Translations under genes and position numbers: made by a program | The notes under the pieces: generated by a model | What the model was told of the DNA's origin: nothing | The model's input: the letters and a program-made list of their open reading frames with translations, nothing else | Database searches by the model: none | Part shown: positions 15,331 to 19,007 of the stretch, one piece after another | Layout: every line of letters begins with the position of its first letter | Position numbering within the stretch: the first letter of the stretch is position 1 | Source of the DNA: an uncultured Lachnospiraceae bacterium | Lineage (GTDB): Bacteria > Bacillota > Clostridia > Lachnospirales > Lachnospiraceae | DNA: 19,007 bases | Direction of reading: 5' to 3' | Assembly (NCBI GenBank): GCA_934370915.1 | Contig: CAKRNI010000026.1 | Coordinates: 1-19,007 of the forward strand

Positions 15331-16644
15331 TTAATGTTTTTCCCTTTTCATAAGCACAAACGCAACGCCCGCCGTGATGAACTCTGATACAGTCACCGTA
15401 AGCCAGATTCCGTCTACACCGAAGAGTGCCGGGAGAAGGAACACGAACACGCTGTTTAAGATCACTCCGCGGAGCAGTGTGATCGTTAAAGAAAACCGCG
15501 GTCTCACAGTAGACTGGAAATACATTCCGCTGATGATGTTCCACTCGCTGACTAAGAAGCAGAGGAAATACAGCCGGATCGCCGGGACCGCCATTGTGAG
15601 GATCTCCGGTGTCGGGTCCAGAAACAGATAAGACAACTGTACCGGGATCAGCATGCCGATCGCAGTGAATATGAAGCCTGCGGCAAATCCGGTCCGGACT
15701 CCCAGTTTTCTCGCCTCGCCGACTCTCTTCAGGTTTCCCGCGCCAAAGTTTGCGGAGAGCAGCGGCTGTACTGCCTGAGCGATACCGTTGGAAATGGACG
15801 ATGCCACAAGCGCGGTGTTCGTGATGATTCCATAGACCGTGATTCCCATCTCTCCCACGTAAGCGAGGAGCTGGCGGTTAAACAGCAGCATCACGAAGCC
15901 GTTGGAAATCTCCAGAATAAAGCTTGCGAGCCCATTTCCGAGCACCTCCGGCACCCGTCTCCACACATCGCTAAATTCCAGCTTCAAGTGGTTATCTTTC
16001 GAGAAAAAATGGCTTGCGAGGATCAGCACCGTGAGTGTCGTTCCAGTGGCTGTCGCCAGCGCCGCACCTCCCATTCCCCATTTCATGATAAAAATGTATA
16101 CATAATCCAGGATCACATTGGTGACGCCTCCACTAATCACGCCCGCCATGGCAAGCTTCGGCGCACCGTCATTTCGGACGAATGCCTGAAGGAATGAAGA
16201 CAGGGCAAACATGGGAGCCGCTGTTGTGAGCACAGTTCCGTAAGGCACGGTGTATTCATTTAAGAGCGGGGTATTTCCCATAAAAGTAATCAGCGGGTTG
16301 AAAAAGATTCTTCCCAATATCAGAAAGACTGCTGACAGAGCAAGCACCACACAGAGTGCCGCCGTAAAATAACTTCTGGCGCGTTTTTCATCGCCGCGTC
16401 CTCTGGAAAACCCAAAGAGAACGCTGCCGCCGACTCCGCACATCATTCCGATCCCGAAATATGTGTTGTAAAGCGGCAGTAAAATATTCATCGCCGCAAT
16501 ACCGGAACCACCGACTCCGCGTCCGATCATCATCGTGTCCGCCAGAATATAAATGGAGGTCACGAGTGTTGCGCTGATGGACGGCACCAGGTAACTGAAA
16601 AATACCTGGCGGACCGGGGATTCCAGCATGTTGATCTGTTTCAT
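15331..16644 (-). CDS. MATE family efflux transporter
   Basis: This is the third MATE transporter of the window, 437 residues, with 12 expected membrane helices. The N-terminal half shows FFSYLVPSISATLVTSIYIL-ADTMMIG and GVGGSVLFGFSRGRG; the second half has SSISNGIAQAVQPLLSANFGAG, the repeated MATE loop. It differs from both other MATE proteins in length and sequence, so these are not recent tandem copies. GAGGAG lies eight bases before the ATG. It follows the ATC-hydrolase-family gene by 102 bases with only a small hairpin between, so the two may share a message, and the transporter could move the hydrolase's substrate or product; that is inference. Confidence 0.9.
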   Translation of the reverse strand: MKQINMLESPVRQVFFSYLVPSISATLVTSIYILADTMMIGRGVGGSGIAAMNILLPLYNTYFGIGMMCGVGGSVLFGFSRGRGDEKRARSYFTAALCVVLALSAVFLILGRIFFNPLITFMGNTPLLNEYTVPYGTVLTTAAPMFALSSFLQAFVRNDGAPKLAMAGVISGGVTNVILDYVYIFIMKWGMGGAALATATGTTLTVLILASHFFSKDNHLKLEFSDVWRRVPEVLGNGLASFILEISNGFVMLLFNRQLLAYVGEMGITVYGIITNTALVASSISNGIAQAVQPLLSANFGAGNLKRVGEARKLGVRTGFAAGFIFTAIGMLIPVQLSYLFLDPTPEILTMAVPAIRLYFLCFLVSEWNIISGMYFQSTVRPRFSLTITLLRGVILNSVFVFLLPALFGVDGIWLTVTVSEFITAGVAFVLMKREKH

Positions 16645-16714
16645 AAGTGTTGCTCCTCAATATTCTTCAAAATGTATTTCGATATACCTTGTTCTTCTTT
16701 CTGACAGCAATATT

Positions 16715-16742
16715 TCAGCAGCTTTTTTTGCAAGGCTGCTGA
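16715..16742. repeat. Hairpin in the gap upstream of the third MATE gene
   Basis: TCAGCAGC (16715-16722) pairs perfectly with GCTGCTGA (16735-16742) around a 12-base loop containing a T/A run. No T-run follows on the minus strand, so full termination is unlikely; it may reduce or process read-through from the hydrolase gene. Confidence 0.45.
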
Positions 16743-16746
16743 TTTC

Positions 16747-17439
16747 TTAGTCTGCGATATTAAAATTCGTCCTTGCATATCCTTCCAGCGTGTCTGCCAT
16801 CTCTTTTCCATACTCTGCCGCAAAATCAGCAAGAACCTTTTCTGCGATCTGTTTCCCCTCTTCCCCGAAGATTGCCTCACAGACTTCCCGGTATGCCCAG
16901 TAGGAATGGGCGCAGTGGTACTCGAAAGATCTGAGTCCTGCCGGATTTTTTGCCATATTGGACTCCGGCATCAGACCGGCGTTCCGGATCGTCTGTATAC
17001 AATAATCATGGTCATGGAGTGTCTGAGAGACCTCATAGCGGATCTCCGGGTTGAAACCTCGGGAAATGGACGCATCCAGGTCCTTACAATAGAGAAGCCC
17101 CGCTTCCGGGAGCCCCATATTCTTAAACTGGGTGTGCCACGGACAGACATGGATGTGGATCTGAAAGTCCGGGCTTAAGCTTGTCGTCTCGGACTGGTTT
17201 CCGAGTCCCTGTGCTTTCACCTCTTCCGTGTTGACCCACTCACCGTACTGGCAGTATGTCTCATAAGTCAGAGGTTTTCCGTCCCGGATCGCCCGCTGTG
17301 CCATCCGGCGTCCACGCTGTTCGCCGTAATACCGGGTGGCATGCAAAAATGCCGCCTCGCCGCGGTCACCGAAGATTTCCTTCAGGTAAACATAATATTT
17401 TGCCGCGATAAACGCGTGTGACAGTTCTGTAAATCCCAT
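16747..17439 (-). CDS. L-2-amino-thiazoline-4-carboxylic acid hydrolase family protein
   Basis: The 230-residue soluble protein resembles the family named for ATC hydrolase, which in Pseudomonas opens the thiazoline ring of L-ATC to N-carbamoyl-L-cysteine. Conserved-looking segments are IHVCPWH (Cys99, His102), LLYCKDLDASISRGFNPEI (Cys118 onward) and LHDHDYC (Cys147); several cysteines and histidines could be catalytic or metal-binding. Most members of this family in gut Clostridia have no tested activity, so the name is a family label only. GGAGG sits seven bases before the ATG. A TTGTATACAA palindrome lies 55-64 bases upstream. The MATE transporter follows after 102 bases. Upstream is rsmA, 119 bases away. 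Confidence 0.75.
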   Translation of the reverse strand: MGFTELSHAFIAAKYYVYLKEIFGDRGEAAFLHATRYYGEQRGRRMAQRAIRDGKPLTYETYCQYGEWVNTEEVKAQGLGNQSETTSLSPDFQIHIHVCPWHTQFKNMGLPEAGLLYCKDLDASISRGFNPEIRYEVSQTLHDHDYCIQTIRNAGLMPESNMAKNPAGLRSFEYHCAHSYWAYREVCEAIFGEEGKQIAEKVLADFAAEYGKEMADTLEGYARTNFNIAD

Positions 17440-17462
17440 AATGCTTCCTCCCGTCCTATATT

Positions 17463-17537
17463 CTATTCTTCTGCTTCACCATAGCGCTCTGGCTTGTATA
17501 CAAAGTCCATGCTGCGGACAGCCTCATTTTTCTGCAT
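17463..17537 (-). CDS. Possible 24-residue micro-ORF after rsmA
   Basis: Immediately after the rsmA stop the same frame remains open for 31 codons, with codon choice like the neighbouring genes, and includes an ATG giving MQKNEAVRSMDFVYKPERYG plus EAEE. The upstream ribosome binding site is poor. It could be a small peptide, a lost C-terminal extension of RsmA, or chance. Confidence 0.2.
   Translation of the reverse strand: MQKNEAVRSMDFVYKPERYGEAEE
17493..17508. promoter_or_regulatory. TTGTATACAA palindrome, copy 1
   Basis: The palindrome TTGTATACAA (17494-17503) lies 55-64 bases before the ATC-hydrolase-family start, within CTTGTATACAAAGTCC. A nearly identical 16-mer occurs upstream of rsmA. 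GTATAC-centred palindromes are typical of GntR-type regulator sites; no regulator gene is in the window. Confidence 0.35.
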
Positions 17538-17558
17538 GACCAGATATCCGCGTGCTTC

Positions 17559-18425
17559 TTATTTCATCTCTCCAAGAATATCCGACAACTGTGCGAACTG
17601 TGCCAGACTCAGTGCCTCGCCGCGGATCGTCGGGGTGAGTCCCATCTCTGCGATGGCAGTCGCGATCTGTTCCTTTGTGTATGGGAGTTCGGACGCGTTT
17701 CCGAGACCATTCTGCAGTGTTTTTCTTCTCTGGTTGAAGGACGCACGGATGATCTTAAACATCAATGCAGAGTCTTTTACCTGCACCGGCATCTCTTTAT
17801 GTCTTGTAAGGCGGATCACAGCGGATCCCACATTCGGGCGTGGGATAAAGCAGTTCGGCGGCACATTCGCCACGATCTCAGGCTCCGCGTAGTACTGGAC
17901 TGCCAGAGACAGGGCGCCGTAATCCTTGGAACCCGGACCTTCCTTCATGCGGTCCGCCACTTCCTTCTGGACCATGACGGTAATATTGTCGATCGGCACG
18001 CCGCTCTCAAAGAGCCCCATGATGATCGGGGTCGTGATATAGTACGGCAGGTTCGCAACGACCTTGATCGGCTTTCCGCCATTGTATTCCTCTGTCAGTG
18101 CCTTGATATCGACTCTTAAGATATCCTCGTTGATGACGGTCACGTTGTTGTAATCCGCCAGTGTCTCCTTTAAGATCGGGATCAGGTTCCGGTCGATCTC
18201 GACCGCAACAACATGTCCGGCGTTTTCTGCCAGATACTGGGTCATGGTTCCGATTCCCGGTCCGATCTCAAGAACGCAGTCATCCTTTGTGATCCCGGCT
18301 GCAGAGATGATCTTCTCCAGTACATGGGTATCGATTAAGAAGTTCTGGCCGAACTTTTTCTGAAACATGAATTCATACTTCTGTATGATCTCTATGGTGT
18401 TCTTTGGGTTTCCCAGATTTGCCAT
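17559..18425 (-). CDS. rsmA: 16S rRNA (adenine-1518/1519 N6)-dimethyltransferase
   Basis: RsmA (KsgA) dimethylates two adjacent adenines in the 3'-terminal hairpin of 16S rRNA during late small-subunit assembly; loss gives kasugamycin resistance. The 288-residue protein has KKFGQNFL (23-30), the SAM-binding EIGPGIGT (53-60), the acidic VEID (75-78) and the catalytic NLPYY (125-129), then FNQRRKTL in the C-terminal domain. All key residues are present and the length is normal. The ribosome binding site is a weak GAGAG. It follows tatD by 123 bases, an order common in Bacillota. Confidence 0.96.
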   Translation of the reverse strand: MANLGNPKNTIEIIQKYEFMFQKKFGQNFLIDTHVLEKIISAAGITKDDCVLEIGPGIGTMTQYLAENAGHVVAVEIDRNLIPILKETLADYNNVTVINEDILRVDIKALTEEYNGGKPIKVVANLPYYITTPIIMGLFESGVPIDNITVMVQKEVADRMKEGPGSKDYGALSLAVQYYAEPEIVANVPPNCFIPRPNVGSAVIRLTRHKEMPVQVKDSALMFKIIRASFNQRRKTLQNGLGNASELPYTKEQIATAIAEMGLTPTIRGEALSLAQFAQLSDILGEMK

Positions 18426-18489
18426 TTATTTCTCTCTTTCTATTTTGGACTACGCTTTTGCGCAGGTACTTTTGTTGCATGAGCTGCAT

Positions 18490-18505
18490 CTTGTATACAA
18501 AATCC
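18490..18505. promoter_or_regulatory. TTGTATACAA palindrome, copy 2
   Basis: CTTGTATACAAAATCC matches copy 1 at 15 of 16 bases. The palindrome (18491-18500) is 66-75 bases before the rsmA start, in the gap after tatD. Confidence 0.35.
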
Positions 18506-18548
18506 GGTAAATGCGTTCCGCTGCTGCGGTACTATTGTCCCGAAAATT

Positions 18549-19007
18549 CTACTCCGTGATCCGGTACATCTCTCTCGCGTTTTTCGCTGTCTCCCGGATG
18601 ATCTCTTCCGCGGAAACGCCCTTGATTTCTGCCAGCTTTTCCACCACATAGGGAAGATTTCCGGAGAAATTTCGTTTTCCCCGGTTCGGCACCGGAGCCA
18701 GATACGGACAGTCTGTTTCCAGAACGATCCGGTCGAGCGGCGCATATTCTGCCACCTCGATCAGTTTTTTCGCGTTTTTAAAGGTCAGGACTCCGCCGAT
18801 CCCGAGATAATATCCCATATTCAGATATTCCCTCGCCATCTCCACTCCATAGGAGAAGCAATGGATCACGCCGCCGGTGGAACCGTTATGTTCTGCCTTC
18901 ATGATATCCAGCGTGTCCTTCGCCGCGTCCCGGCTGTGGATGATCACCGGAAGTCCCGTCTTCTTTGTCACCTCAAGCTGTGCCGAAAACCAGTGTTTCT
19001 GGATCTC
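18549..19007 (-). CDS. tatD: TatD family metal-dependent deoxyribonuclease, 5' end outside window
   Basis: Only the C-terminal 152 residues are present; the frame is open to the end of the window (EIQKHWFSAQLEVTKKTG...) and the N-terminal HxH metal motif must lie beyond it. Visible metal-site segments are PVIIHSRDA, GVIHCFSYG and LETDCPYLAP, followed by the NRGKRNFSGNLPYV segment typical of TatD. Members are TIM-barrel DNases/exonucleases acting in DNA degradation or repair in the cytoplasm. A GTG at 18971 should not be taken as a start because the family homology continues upstream of it. Placement just before rsmA is common in Bacillota. Confidence 0.92.
   Translation of the reverse strand, partial: EIQKHWFSAQLEVTKKTGLPVIIHSRDAAKDTLDIMKAEHNGSTGGVIHCFSYGVEMAREYLNMGYYLGIGGVLTFKNAKKLIEVAEYAPLDRIVLETDCPYLAPVPNRGKRNFSGNLPYVVEKLAEIKGVSAEEIIRETAKNAREMYRITE

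Noticed and set aside
18440..18745. Minus-strand 101-residue frame overlapping tatD
   Set aside because: It is an out-of-frame shadow of the clear TatD C-terminus.
1..19007. CRISPR arrays, tRNA/rRNA genes, insertion sequences, phage or plasmid genes
   Set aside because: I looked and saw no regularly spaced repeats, cloverleaf sequences, transposases, integrases or replication genes.

Overview
The window reads as chromosomal DNA of an anaerobic, gut-type Clostridia, most likely a Lachnospiraceae member. The evidence is a class III (glycyl radical) ribonucleotide reductase with its activase, a two-subunit 3-isopropylmalate dehydratase of the short type, an NADPH-type meso-diaminopimelate dehydrogenase, MepA-like MATE transporters, and AGGAGG-type ribosome binding sites with Bacillota-type sigma-A promoters. 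No tRNA, rRNA, CRISPR array, transposase, phage gene or plasmid origin is visible. Almost everything after position 2067 is on the minus strand, so gene order below is given in transcription order (right to left) for those operons.

Layout. (1) 92-1844, plus strand: leuD then leuC, closed by a strong terminator at 1921-1970. (2) 2068-3880, minus: a MarR regulator and a MATE drug exporter translated with overlapping reading frames, behind a near-consensus promoter carrying two palindromic operator candidates. (3) 3961-4303: a non-coding stretch with a cluster of GC-rich inverted repeats and the terminator of the next operon. (4) 4304-7044, minus: nrdD-nrdG, with a 580-base upstream region holding a good promoter, a pair of NrdR-box-like palindromes and a long leader. 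(5) 7626-12512, minus: a compact block LRR protein - metallopeptidase/VWA protein - MoxR-type AAA ATPase - radical SAM protein. (6) 12563-15094, minus: meso-diaminopimelate dehydrogenase with its own strong promoter, then a second MATE transporter. (7) 15331-17439, minus: an ATC-hydrolase-family enzyme followed by a third MATE transporter. (8) 17559-19007, minus: rsmA/ksgA preceded by the C-terminal part of a TatD-type DNase that runs off the window.

How the genes work together. leuDC, ddh, rsmA, tatD and nrdDG are ordinary metabolic and housekeeping genes. The least understood unit is the LRR / metallopeptidase-VWA / MoxR ATPase trio at 8519-12512: an ATPase remodeller, a cytoplasmic protein with both a HExxH zinc site and an intact VWA metal site, and a leucine-rich recognition-like protein, encoded with gaps of 22 and 3-35 bases. 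It is the best candidate for an undescribed system here; its function cannot be read from sequence. Other points worth following are a TTGTATACAA palindrome in near-identical 16-base contexts upstream of two genes, the structured element at 4051-4173, and the nrdD leader.
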